NCBI GenBank assembly: GCA_947179155.2
Contig: OX359264.1
Location: forward strand, 50,479,702 to 50,543,701
Source: Hedera helix
Lineage: Eukaryota > Streptophyta > Magnoliopsida > Apiales > Araliaceae
Length of the DNA: 64,000 nucleotides
Direction: 5' to 3'
Positions 33,745 to 46,142 of the stretch are shown piece by piece. Each line of letters begins with the position of its first letter. The first letter of the stretch is position 1. The position numbers were made by a program, and so were the translations under genes. The notes below the pieces were generated by a model. That model saw only the letters and a list, made by a program, of their open reading frames with translations. It did not search any database and was not told where the DNA came from.

Positions 33745-36111
33745 GTAATAATAATAAAGCTTGCTGCTACGCACTTTACTTGGATGACTTTCCTTTGTCT
33801 TTGTCCTTTTTAGAACATTCAGGCTTTACTGAAAAATAGTTCATGATATAGCAAGGATGAGCAATTACTTTGCTCAGCAAGTTTAAACAAGTAATGAAGA
33901 TATATCATAAATGAAAAAAAATTAACTTTTGGGAACTTCAACAATATTCAATAATTGTGAAGGCATGAAACATATATACTATATTCAATAAAAGAATTTA
34001 TAGAATATTTACTGTTGAGTTGGTCAAAGAGAACCAAGAACATACGTGAGGACTTTTCATCTCATAAACTAAATACCTCGGGAGTATGGAGGACTTGTCA
34101 GGGCTTATTTGACTACCTCGGGAGTATTTAACAATTATAAAACTATAAACACTCAAACTAAACACTCGAGGAGATTAATCCTCTTGTATCCGATGTATAT
34201 GCATAAAATTCAGTTATAGTGTGCACAAAGATCATGTTGCCAATAGAGAATACCCTATTATAAGGGTTGTTCTACTTAGTCTTACTATACGAGTCCGTAC
34301 CAATTACTGGTTTGGATAGCTTTTCAAAAGTATTCAAATTAATTAATCAATATATACAATGTTTAGCCGAAACAATTGACATAGATCTACCTATTTAAAT
34401 AGTTCATATTAAGAACAAGTCATGTAAGTGCACATAAGTGCGAATACCAATAAAAATTATGATAAGGAATAATTATCAATAATTACTCCAGCTTGAGCAA
34501 TAACACAGTTCTAGGTTTAAACATATCTTGCACAATGAAACGAGTTTGGGTTTCAAAAGAACTTGCATAATAAATACGAGGTTAAATTTAGGAATTTGCA
34601 CAATAATAATTGAGTTAAGATTCAGAAGAACTTGCCTCATCCGTTAAATACTACTAATCAATTTAAATTACCTTCCTTTGGATGACCTAACATTAGTAAT
34701 GTTAATCTACCAATTAGTCTTTCCCACACATGTTTATTTTACCTTAACAATCTTCTTATACATCACTAAAATTATTTAATACTTAATCACATTCGTAAAC
34801 ATTTAATCATATACCAATCACTTGATAATATTATCAACCTTTGATAATATATTAACCACCTACAAATATTATTAACCACTTAATAATATTTTAATCATTC
34901 ATGAATATTATTATTCATTTAACAATATTTCACTCCCTTACGAATATTAATAATCATTTAACAATATTTCACTCCCTTACGAATATTATTAATCATTTAA
35001 TAATATTTTAATACATTACGAATATTATTAACCATTTAATAATATTTTATTTATTTTTTAATATTATTAATCATTTAATAATATTTTATTCATTCTTTAA
35101 TATTATTAATCATTTAAAAATATTTTACTCATTTTCTAATATTATTAATCGTTTAATAATATTTTATTTATTTTTTAATATTTAAACAATTAAACACTTT
35201 AATTTAATTGTTTAATTACTTTATTTATTATTTCATATCATCAAATAATAAATAATTACTTTATTATCTTTATTTACCTTAATTTTTATTTAATATTGAT
35301 TAAATAACAATTAATCACCTTAATGGCTTCTATTTACATTATTTATTATTTAACATTCTTTAAATGATAAATAATATTTTAATTGGGTCACAAATTAATT
35401 ATATTAATTTTTAAACATTTTGACTTAAACCGATCCAATTCGACCCGTTTGGCTTGGCTCGACCTGACTCGGCTATTAAAATATTATTTTTTTTGAAAAT
35501 GGACTAGGGCCCCGACCCTGTTATTGCAGAGATATTTTCTAGGGTTTTTAGAAATTTTTAAATTTTGCTACTTTGATTCAAACTTACATAAAATGAAATA
35601 TATACATCCAAATGACTTCAAATTTGATTGATTATCTTTTAAACTTATTTTTCTACAATATTTAATGAATCAATAAAATTTTAAAAAATATTTTGGACAT
35701 CAAATTCATGATCGAATCCATTAAATTATCTAGGGTTTTGAAATTCAACATAGTTTGGTAGAAAAATCATAACTCTTTTGTTTTAACATATTTTTCGATT
35801 GTTCAAGTTCGGTTATCTTCATAACACATAGATATATCATTCAAAAGTCATAGATCAAAAAAATAACTTACACGTCTCAACTCATAAATCATTAACTTAG
35901 ACATTTAACTAGGGTTTTTCTTGAAAACAAGTTCATATTCAAACTTTTTCATTATTTTCACATATCAAACATACCAATACACATAACATGCATCATTGAC
36001 TATAGATCTTCATATATAGACTAAATCTAACCTCATAGAGCTTATAAAAAAAGGTTTTTGAAACATAGGCTACACTTTATACATCAAAATAGGGTTTTTA
36101 ACCATACGACT

Positions 36112-36149
<38 letters not shown>

Positions 36150-37708
36150 TCACATAGATCTCATATATACACATATACTCCATCATAGATCTACCCTTAT
36201 ATCTTCGGATCTCACCATAGATCCCCTTCACATAGAGATCTCCCACAACCAAATAATGTAAACAACATACAATAAACTTTAACTACAACAAAGAGAGCTA
36301 AGGGTTAGAAAACTTTTCAACCTCTTAGATCTTGAAGCTCCTTTTCTCTTTGCTAGGAAAATGGCTTGAGTCTCCACTTTCTCCTCTTGCTTTACCCGAA
36401 AATGGCTCACAATACTAACACCTCTTAAGACCTCTCACAAAGCTCTCAAAGAAGCTCTCTCTTTACAAATGCTCTCAACTCTCCTATACTTGGTAAAACA
36501 CAAATGACTAACTTTTGCTAACTTTGGTGGAAAAGTCTATTTATAGAACTCCTCAAAGCTTCATTAACTCTTACTAATCAACTAGCACACTAATTAAACA
36601 AGCTTAATGCATGCTTACTATACACTTGAATGACAACATGAGTGACAACAAGAATTACTAGAGTAGGTGAATATTTGGTGAACAACTATGTCCAATAATC
36701 TCCAACAGACCCCTCCCCCAATTTTCGGCCCTATGGCCATTTTCCATCCAATTTTCATTTTCTTTTAATAATTATACATTCATATATATACAAGTATTCA
36801 TATACACCAATATATACATACACATCACCTATACATTTCACCATTCGGGCTCCACATTGGACTTTAATATTAATTCCATTTGGACTTCTATTTTAATTTG
36901 TTTGGGCTCAATAATTTATTTCAGTTGGGCTACTAGTTTAATTTATTTAAGTTACCAACACTTAGGCTAGTAATTAAATCAATTGGGATATCTGTACTAA
37001 CTTACAAGAATTGAATTATAACAAGTGTTGGGCTAGTATTTAACTTCACTTGGACTCATCATTTATTTAATAATTGAGCTACTAATTAATTCACATAATA
37101 CTTACTACAATGGCTCATTTAATATTTCATACAAGACATAATAATATTAAGACTTGGGCCACCCATATAATCATATTGGGTTAATAACATAATTTAATTA
37201 TACTTGTCATTTTAAAGTCATTTGGATTACTTGATAGGGTTAGATTATAAAACCCTAACACTTACCATTTCTTGGGCTTGTTTTATTAAAACCCTAACAC
37301 ACATACATACAAATACACCGACTTGATTAATTTGACTTAATAAACTACCATATCTCATCAACTTGGGTTTACAATAATATTACCCATATAACATACAAAT
37401 ACTACCACATTGGGTTAACTTTAATAATTCGTTTATTTCTTCTTCTTCACTAATCATACAAGTAATTCACTTTGTGATTATTAATCTTCTTATTTGTCAT
37501 TTAAGACCAACATTCAAGCTTTGTGATCTCATCACATAAGCTCCTCTTGCATTTCTTTTTCCTTCTTTAGTTAATTCGAATAAATTAAATTAACTAACTC
37601 ACTAATTCTCATCACATAACATAACTTCACACATCATATTTCCTCATGAATATACATAATAATAATAAATAAATAAAAAATAGATTTATAATTTTTCCAG
37701 TTATTACA
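33527..37708 (-). mobile_element. Solo LTR, 4.2 kb, Ty3/gypsy type, minus strand
   Basis: On the minus strand it starts TGTAATAACTGG and ends GGGGACGTCACA. Perfect 5 bp target duplications TCAGT stand at 33522-33526 and 37709-37713. The minus-strand layout follows the other LTRs here: TATA box CTATAAATAG (36537-36546), a GC-richer island (35440-35520), AT-rich minisatellite (34860-35170), and an (AAT)n run at 33698-33755. No internal region or second LTR, so it is a solo LTR. Confidence 0.9.
34860..35170. repeat. AT minisatellite within the solo LTR
   Basis: Repeats of ATTATTAATCATTTAATAAT plus spacer, roughly 30-62 bp periods. The reverse complement of the same word (ATTATTAAATGATTAATAAT) forms the array at 63650-64000 in a different LTR. 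Confidence 0.75.
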
Positions 37709-37713
37709 TCAGT

Positions 37714-38949
37714 TGGTGTCAATCATTTCAGGTGTTTTGTAATGGTGGCAGTAATGGGTAGTAGTCTTTCCTTTATTTTTTGTCTCTTTTGCTGTGATCA
37801 GTTCATACATTTGATATTCCATTTGTCATGATTCTTTATATAGCTTTATGTGCATATTAAAGATGCATAGGTTGCTTTGTTTGATCTTTATTTGGGTTGA
37901 CTGATCCTGAACATGCTTAAAATTTATACTTACTTCCTTGCTCGCAATTTGTTTGTTTTGCAGCAGTTTTAGCATGAATTGGATTTAGTATGAGTTGGTT
38001 TGTAGCAGTTTTATATTGTATTTGTATAGGTGATTGGAGTTGAACCTGCAGAAAAAAGATATTGATGCAGGTTATGTGCCAAGCATTTGGGATGTATCTA
38101 GATGAATGATGATGATGTTCATACTTCAACCATTGGAATGTACTATTTCCAATAAGGCTTGAATCATCTCTTTGATTTTCTCATAATATAAATGAATTTC
38201 TTTGTGTGGTTGTATAGATGTGCTCTGAAATCTCTCCAACAGGTTTGATGGTTTGATTGATTGTTATTTTTTCCCAAGAGACATTATGTGGTTAACGTGG
38301 AGTAGATTATGCAACAAAGGTGGTGTTTCCTTTTTGGTAAATGACCATTTACTATTTAGCAAAGAATGAATATTAATTGCAACTAGGATAGCGGGATGGA
38401 TAGATGAATATTAATTCCAAATAGGATAGATGGCATAACTGGACCTGCACTGATATGCATCCGCTACATATAGTAGCGGACTTCCCTGCACTTACCTTCA
38501 ATTCATTATTTTATACAACATAATTAATAATTTTTTACGAACAAATTTAATAAATTTATATAATCATAATTAATAATTATATACACCCATAATTAATAAT
38601 TTAATATAATATTAATTAATAATTTTATACAATCATAATGAATACTTATATACAACCATATTTACTAATTTTTATGAACAGAATTAATAATTTTATACAA
38701 CTATAATTCATAATTTTATACATCCATAATTAATAATTATATTCAAGCATAATTTATTATTTATTACAACAATAATTTTTTAAAAAAAATTACAAACAAA
38801 ATTAATTTTTTTTTCTATCATAAATAATAAATTTACTGCAGTTAAATAATCATTAATAATTACAATGCTCATAACCAATCAAGTCTTAGTATTTGAAGAA
38901 TAAATAATACTGCAATTAAACATTCTTCTAGCCTCATATAGACATAAAG
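37714..38949. other. MULE interior between the solo LTR and the transposase gene
   Basis: No gene recognised. Contains AT-rich TAATTAATAATT-type repeats (38520-38760) and, at 38457-38480, a stem-loop word CCGCTACATATAGTAGCGGA like those in the MULE termini. Confidence 0.5.
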
Positions 38950-40739
38950 TCAAACATGTGGTTTCTTTTGGTCTAATACTTTGTAGTGCTTATCATGATT
39001 GGTCATTATACTGCATATTGCACACTTTTTCAATGTTTTACGACTAGTGTAATGACCCAGAAATTCATAAGACTGATGAGTATAGTCTTAGGTAAATTGT
39101 GTATATTAATAAGACAGATAAGTACGGTCTTAGGTAATTGCTGTAATTTAAGGCTACGCTAATCCTTGGAAGAGGAAGTATTGGATAGTCGATTTGTGGA
39201 AATTTTAAGCTTTCGAGGATTCAAGCGGGAGATTTGAGGTTAAGATATAAAACTAACTCTAGTAAAGCGGTAAAGATCACTGGAAAGGAATTAGAGTCCA
39301 ATCACGGAGGGACTAGGACATTGTTTATAAAATAATAAGTAAAACAATGTCTGTGTTAAGATAATCGATGAGATTGATCGGAGGGGCAAATGTTGTAAGG
39401 ATGTAGTGGTAATTCCGAGGATGGAATCATTTTTTTTATAAGGCAAAAATTTAATCTGGGGAAGAGATGAGGAAGGATTACCCTCATATTTTGATTTTAC
39501 CTTATATTGAAATTTCGGGGACAAAATTATTATAAGGGGGGAAGAATGTAGCGACCCGAAATATTTTAATATAGAGAAATGAAATTATTGGCTATAATTG
39601 TAAATTTCTGGGGTATTAAATTAAATCATTATATGATGGCTTGGTTTATTTAATTATGCGTTGAAATAATTAAAGGAATTTAAGGAAGATTCAATTAATG
39701 GGTTAATTAAATTAATGGACCAACCTAGGTTGTATAGTATCAAAGTTTGATAGAGTAAATGAGCTATATGATATTTAGTTAAATAGCTAGCAAGTTAAGC
39801 TGAATGCGCAAATTAATTAATATGGTTATTAATTAATGAGATTTCGTAAACATTAATAATGTTATATTTATTTCCATTTGGAAAGTTATTGATAGTGGGG
39901 TATTAATATTTTATATTTCCACTAGGAATTTAATTTGGGCAACCCAAAGCTTAGTTGCAATATAAGTAACAATTGGGCCACCGATTGTTTAATTAACAAA
40001 ACAAATAGCAGCTCAGCCCAAGAGTAACAACATAATTCGGTGGGAAAAGTAAGAGTGCCACTCATTTAGGGACAAAACCTCAGAAAAAGCAGAGCACGCG
40101 CAGTTTGTGCAAAGCTCAAGGACTCAGTGCTGAGAAAAGAAGGAACAAGTCAGGCATAGGGGAGGCTATAGGGTCCAACTCCTCAGAGTTCTCTAAGGCT
40201 GAGAGAGTGTTGTATAACCTCAGTCATTCCCTCATTTCCCCTTCCCGTTCATTTAGGCTAAGAGAGATATTGAGCTTGAGAAGTAAATGCAAACTTCAGA
40301 GGAGTTCTGCTGTTCGGAGAAGGCATAATCTGAATGTAAATCATCTGTCAAAGATTGAAGGTATTATCCAGTTATTTCGATATTATCCTTATTTATTTAA
40401 CTAGTTTTATCTTATGTTGGATTAAGGAAGCAAAATATGCTAGAGTTGTATATGAGATGTTTAAATGAGAGTAATGTAAACTCGATAGTCAAAAATGTTG
40501 GTGAAACTAGTTAATGATTGAATCAGAACTAGAATAATGGTTTCAGTTATTTTACCCAGTCAACAGTAAGAGTCTGAACCACAGTTGGTCTATACTCAAT
40601 GTTCAGGTTCATAAAACTTTAGAATGGACTGGTGTATTGGCTTATTATTTGGTTTAGATGTTGTTTTCTGTTGGGAGAAATCTGTGTTAAGGACCATGAA
40701 GGGTTCAGGCGATACAAGGTTAGAGTAGGTGTGGAAGAG

Positions 40740-40975
40740 TGCAGGTAGTAGAGTGCACTGGTAGTAGAGTGCTGGTAGTAGAGTGCTGCTGGTAGTAAAG
40801 TGTTGGTAGTAGAGTGCTGCTGGTAGTAGAGTGTTGCTGCTGGTAGTAGAGTGCTGCTGCTGATAGTAGAGTGCTGCTGGTAGTAGAGTGCTGCTGCTGA
40901 TAGTAGAGTGTTGCTGGTAGTAGAGTGTTGCAGCAGATAATAAAGTGCTGCTGGTAGTAGAGTAGTACTCCACGA
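40740..40975 (+). repeat. GTAGTAGAGTGCTG tandem repeat
   Basis: About a dozen repeats of GGTAGTAGAGTGCTGCT with variable spacing, inside the LTR. The serine/threonine/tyrosine-rich minus-strand reading frame at 40596-41009 is its translation and not a gene. Confidence 0.85.
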
Positions 40976-42740
40976 TTGGGAGCTCTACGACCGAGCGATG
41001 TAGGTGCAATATAATGCCTATAGTGAACAGTGATTGGTAAACTAAAATAGTTAATTATTTATTTAAATAATAAATAAAGATACTGAGGTAATTAATTATT
41101 ATATTGAATAATAATTAAAGAAGAATTAAATAAACTAATTATTTATTATTTAATTAAATATAAATAATAAATAAAGATAATTAATCATTATTTAACTAAT
41201 ATTAAATGATGATTAAAAGAGAGATAAAGATAATTAATTAATTATTATTTAAATAGCATTAAATAATAATTGAAGAGGAGTTAAAGTCAATAAAGTGATT
41301 ATCTATTATTTAATTGGGATTAAATAATAGGTAAAGGTAATTAATCATTGTTTGATATTAAATAATGATTAAAGAGTCATAAAAGTAATTAATTAATTAT
41401 TATTCGACGAAATAATAATTAAAGAAAGATAAGATAAAATAAGGTAATTGCCTATTACTTAACTTATAATAGGTAAAGATAATTAACAAATTGTCGTTTA
41501 TTTAATAAATAAGAGTGATTAATTATTTAATTATTATTTAAAGGATATTAAATAATAATTAAAGCGGGATGAAGTTAATAAAGTGATAATTTGTTATTCA
41601 ATTAATATTAAATAATAAATGAGGTTATGTAATTAAGAAATTATTACTGGAATGATATTCAAGGATCATTAAGGAATTGAGGATAGTTAATTAATTAATT
41701 TAATTATTGTTTAAATAATATTAAATAATAATTAAAGGGAATTGAGGTTAATGAAGTAATTGTTTAAGTGAAGATAAATAAACAAGTAAAGTTAAGTGAA
41801 TTAATTATTTATTTAGAAAATATTAAATAAATAATGGGAAGGAATTAAAGATAATAAAGTGTAAACAATTGGCGGTTTAATAATATTGGTAATTGGGTAA
41901 ATATTATTAAGGGTTTAATAATATTAGTAATCAATTAAGGTGGTGTTCAGTACTTGAGTACAGTTGGTAATGTAGTGATGTATTATTAATTTATAATAAT
42001 ACTGATCGGTAATTAAAATATTATCCAAGGAGGATAATATTGTCTTATAAATTATGAGTTAATAAATAAGAACTTCTATGTTGTAGAGTCGATTCTTTTG
42101 TGAATGACAACTAAGTTCTTATGCGCTTTACTAATTTCTAGATAAGCAAATTAGGTCTTTCGGATGCAGTAAATTCGATTTGTTGAGCGTTAATGATGGA
42201 ACGCGGACTTTAGATTGGTAATGTAAGTCAATGCGCATATCAGACAAGTCTTTCAGTAATATGTGTTATCCCTGCAAGTTTTTTTGTGTTATGTGTTATA
42301 TGCATAAATTATTAAATGTGCACTCATGTTATGTGCTAACTGATTGTAAATGTGTCTGTGTACAATCATATGTTGTTAATAGTTGTTATATATAATTAAT
42401 GCTATGAATCGAATGTGTTATATGAGTTATATAACATGGTAATATTGACATGCATGGTAAACATGTGTAGATTTTATAAATGCAACGCATGATAAGCATG
42501 ATGCCTATGTTAATGCCAAGCATAGAGCATAAAGCATAAATTAAATGTAACCTACATGTAATGTGTTAGCTGTTAGACTTGCTGAGCCGTCGTGTTCATT
42601 CTTGCTTAAATTAACATTTTCAGCGAAGTAAATGAAGAAATTCTTGAAGGCTTTGGATATACGGTATGTTGAATAGGAAACTCAGGTTGCTGTAATGGGA
42701 AACAGTTTGTTGCATTGGCTTTACTGATCCGTGGTCATGA

Positions 42741-42965
42741 TCGTAGAGTGAGCCTCAACAATCGTAGAGTGAGTCTCGGCCAATCGTAGAGTGAGCCTCA
42801 TAAATCGTGGAGTGAGTCTCAGCCGATCGTAGAGTGCTTGGTCGTAAAGTAACAAATCGTTGAGTAACTTCACTGTGGGATCGTAGAGTGAAATTTCACT
42901 GCCCGAGTTTTTTTTTTCTGCGAATGTAGACTGCCAAGCCAAACGATCGTAGAGTGACTTCACAA
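42741..42965 (+). repeat. ATCGTAGAGTGA tandem repeat in the LTR
   Basis: Nine copies of (A/G)ATCGTAGAGTGA with variants, each followed by a short variable spacer such as GCCTCA or GTCTCGG. The same core word recurs at 47640-47980 and 57150-57470 in an unrelated copia-like LTR. Confidence 0.8.
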
Positions 42966-45563
42966 GCGATAGTAGCATATCTTACAGCTGACTGTTTTGA
43001 TAATCTAGTTTAATTTGCTGAATATATATTTAACTTACCGGATTATAAAGAATAACTTATAGAAGTAAAGATTATATATTAAATTATAATGTATATGATC
43101 TAGAGTTGTAAAAGAGTAATGTAAAGATTGCGATTTTGGGAATAGAAGATTTTTGAAAGTTAATTAAGGTTATCAATTAATATATTGAGTTTTAACAGCA
43201 TTAAATTATATTAAATGTTGTGGTTATTTAGTGAAGGTAGTGCGTAACGACCGGGGGTCGCCCGTGGTCAGTAAGGGGATCCTCGAGGCGTCATAACTAG
43301 CAGTCTCTTTGATCCCACTCTTTATTCTTTTAATTTTTTTGTGCCCCTTTGTTTGCGAACGAGTAGGATCCAATAGTGGCTCATCTTCTTTTGCATCACC
43401 ATTTTCAACTCGAATTTTTGGGAAATTTTCTACATTAACATTATCAGGGTCAAATTGTTCTATGATGGATTGATTATCAATGCACACCTACACAACATGC
43501 TTAAAACCTTGGATTGAGCAAGATTCGGAAGAAGCTAAGCGTAAGAGCATCTTGACTAAATAATTGTACCACATTATTTGTGATTCCTAAAAAGTTAGAT
43601 ATTTTAGTCAAAGTCTTTGGTAGTTCATTAACTTTGTTACCATCTCTACACCACTGGCTCAAAATGTATTTCTCTGGTATCTGTTCAGTACTTTTGGCAA
43701 TCATATGTATTAAAATGTGTCTACAGAGCATACCATAATGTTCAAATTTTTTACATGTACAAGTGAGGTCTCCATTTTGAAGATTATTAACAATAGTAAA
43801 GTACATGTTCGAACATTCACTGTTATTTTCCTTATACACTGCATATGACTTCTTTTTCGGTGTCTTTAAATGTTGAATCTTCTACATGATAAACTTATGA
43901 CACTTTAATATTTCAACATGAAAGCATTTGAATATCTCTTTTGTATAAACCCTCACAGCATGTGTTTCCAACAGAGATTCTAAAGTCATATTTCACGTCT
44001 GATGGCAAGTTGTGTAATCAGATGTTCTTTCTACAAGAACTTGCTTCTCAATGGCTTTTTGTGAGTTGACAATAAATTCCTTAATACTTGTTGTAGGATT
44101 TACATATTCATCAAATAAACTATTCATTCCCTCACTCCTTGAAGTAGTCGTCATTTCTGCTGCAAAAAAAACTTCTTTGTGTACGCCTTCACCCATTTGT
44201 GTTTCACTGCATAAAGTGACTGGGGTCATTCATGATCATGCAGTTCATAATCAATCATTAAATTCTCTCATCGCTCCTCGAACTCCTCAGTTTTAATGAT
44301 TTATACATACATCAATTGGAATCATCTTTAAATGTTGGGTACGCATCATACAACATGTGTAATTTTTTAAGGAATTTGTTACTAATATGCCATGAACAAA
44401 GTGTATGGTATGTATTAGGAAGAATCCTACCAATGGCATTGCTTATAGCTTTGTCTTGATCAGTTATAATGGTAATTGGTGGTTTATTGTTCATCGCTTC
44501 AAGCCAAGTTTGAAAAACCCATGTAAAAGTATCCTATGTTTCATCATTAATTAGAGTAAAGCCAAACAAGATGGAATTATAATGATGATTTATGTCTGTG
44601 AAAGGAACAAACGACATTGAATACTTGTTCGTTCTATACGTAATATTAAATGTCACTACATCTCCAAAATTCTTGTAAGCTATAACTGATCTGTAATCTA
44701 TCCACAAAATGCATGCAATGCGATTATCATCATCTCGTTTGATATGGTGAAAAAAATAGAGGATTTTCTACTGAAAGTTTCTCAGGTACTGTAATGCTAC
44801 TTGGACATCATTTGAATCTATTGTGTCACGTCTTATGTCTCGTGCGACGTGCCAAACATCCATATCACTGAAACCCACATTGTTCATCCCTCTTCCAATT
44901 TCACTGAAAACTCTCATCATCTTACTTGGGCCAAATTCTTGTGCTATTGAATGTTTCAATTAAAGTTCTGGCAACATGAGTTATATTTCTTCATGTTTCA
45001 ATGAGGTTGACCTTGCTTGGAGTGATTATACCATGGTTATGACTCAACTCAACTTTTGAAACTTTTCATTTTTCTTCGGTCTTCAGATGAACAATAAACA
45101 TTCTAACTTTACACATTGTGCGACCTATAGAATCTCCTTTTCTTTTAACCTTATCACCCTCAACTTCATCAACGTTTTTTTTTCCAATTGGTTTTCTAGC
45201 TTTTTTACATGTAAAAAGTCTGTTGGACAAGTTGTTCGAACGAGCATATTTTTGACTTGACCCAATTTTTATTTCAAATCCACTACTACGGTCATAGGCT
45301 CTGTAAAAATTTTTTGCTTCTTGGATACTAGAAAAAATTTGACCATCATATAGAGTATCTGAATCATTAATATGAGAAGCATATGTATTACCAAAACCCA
45401 TATTATCCATGGCAATCCCATCATGAGAAGAATCTGAAGAAGTAGAATTAAACATATTGTTAGCCATAACTTGAAAACTTACCGCCAATTTTTTTTTAGA
45501 TTTGACATGTTCTGTTTTTGAATTTGTAGTAAAACCCTTGAGAATTACGAAGACTCCTTTCAT

Positions 45564-45942
45564 GTTAAAAATAATTTGTACTGAAATTCTGATAAGAAAT
45601 AGGTAGCTTCATATATCTCTCTCTTTTACAACCATAATTATATTCAGCTTCAAAAAAGGATTTGGAACCCTACCGTTAAAATTAGATTTGGATCATTATC
45701 AATTCAGAAATAGATTTCGATGTTACTAAATTTAAGAATTTGTTTTAAAGATAAAATTGAAATTCGATTGAGTCATTATTTTCTTCTTGCCGTAATACCA
45801 GTTGATTAATGTTATTATTACCAGACTTACCAGTGTATGTTAACAGGCCCATATGGATATTAACTGATATGCATCCGCCAGACTTAGTTGAAATGTATCA
45901 GATTATTTTGTATTAACAGTCATTAATTTTGTAATAAAATCG
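45564..45942. other. MULE 5' flank of the transposase gene
   Basis: Non-coding; presumably the promoter and leader of the transposase gene. It includes a damaged terminal-type word GCATCCGCCAGACTTAG at about 45873. Confidence 0.45.
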
Positions 45943-46142
45943 CATCCGCTAGAACAACTAGCAGATGGGGTAATTTCACTTCACGAAACCAATGTCGTTT
46001 GTATTAATAAGGGGTAATCTTGTTAAAAGATATCATACTAAATGGTCCGCTAGTTGTTCTAGCGGATGAGATTTTATTAGTTTAAATCTCATCCGTTCAA
46101 CTTAATAATGGATGATTAAGATGCTGATTACCTATTTTTTGT
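45943..46142 (-). repeat. Right terminal inverted repeat of the MULE
   Basis: Reverse complement of 25988-26186 with scattered differences. It holds two stem-loop motifs, 45943-45968 (CATCCGCTAG, loop, CTAGCAGATG) and 46046-46066 (TCCGCTAG, TTGTT, CTAGCGGA). Confidence 0.85.

Larger units (their letters stand above)
39048..43295 (+). mobile_element. Rearranged LTR retrotransposon remnant inside the transposase gene
   Basis: Starts TGTAATGACCCAG, ends GAGGCGTCATA (CA mutated to TA). Exact target duplications ACTAG are at 39043-39047 and 43296-43300. Bases 39048-39546 are a short 5' piece that ends with the last bit of a chromodomain-type pol (EEMRKDYP) and a PPT (AAGGGGGGAAGAA). From 39547 (TGTAGCGACCCG) to 43295 is one LTR of about 3.75 kb. 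The full internal region is gone, so the element is a product of unequal recombination or deletion. Small reading frames inside it are not genes. Confidence 0.75.
38950..45563 (-). pseudogene. FAR1/FHY3-type MULE transposase, frameshifted and split by an LTR insertion
   Basis: Read from 45563 downwards. A FAR1-type zinc-binding N-domain comes first (FYRAYDRSSGFEIK, FTCKK, TMCKVRM, then ELSHNHG after a one-base frame change at about 45066). The MULE transposase core follows (FGPSKMMRVFSEIG; TITDQDKAISNAIGRI, HTLCSWHISNKF at 44370-44480). The SWIM zinc finger is CTCKKFEHYGMLCRHIL (43720-43775). At 43296 the frame runs into an inserted LTR element (39048-43295). Across the 5 bp target duplication ACTAG it resumes in frame with SRKTLKKCAIC and ends at TGA 38952-38950. 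Several stops and frame changes lie in the core. FAR1-type proteins derive from such transposases; this one is in the transposon, not a host FAR1 gene. Confidence 0.8.
25988..46142. mobile_element. Mutator-like element (MULE) with FAR1-type transposase and PMD/Ulp1 gene
   Basis: A 20 kb element bounded by inverted repeats of about 200 bp. Without its three nested insertions it would be about 9 kb. It carries two convergent broken genes: plant mobile domain plus Ulp1-like protease (30310-33335, plus) and FAR1-type MULE transposase (38950-45563, minus). MULEs with FAR1-like transposases and MULEs carrying Ulp1-like genes are both known in plants. The insertion lies in a TA-repeat, so the 9 bp target duplication cannot be read with confidence and the outer ends may be off by tens of bases. 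Units 1 and 3 lack the element. Confidence 0.8.

Noticed and set aside
40596..41009. 137-codon Ser/Thr/Tyr-rich minus-strand reading frame
   Set aside because: It is the translation of the GTAGTAGAGTG repeat in an LTR.
38950..45563. Host FAR1/FHY3 transcription factor gene
   Set aside because: It lies inside MULE terminal repeats, is frameshifted, and has the transposon gene arrangement.
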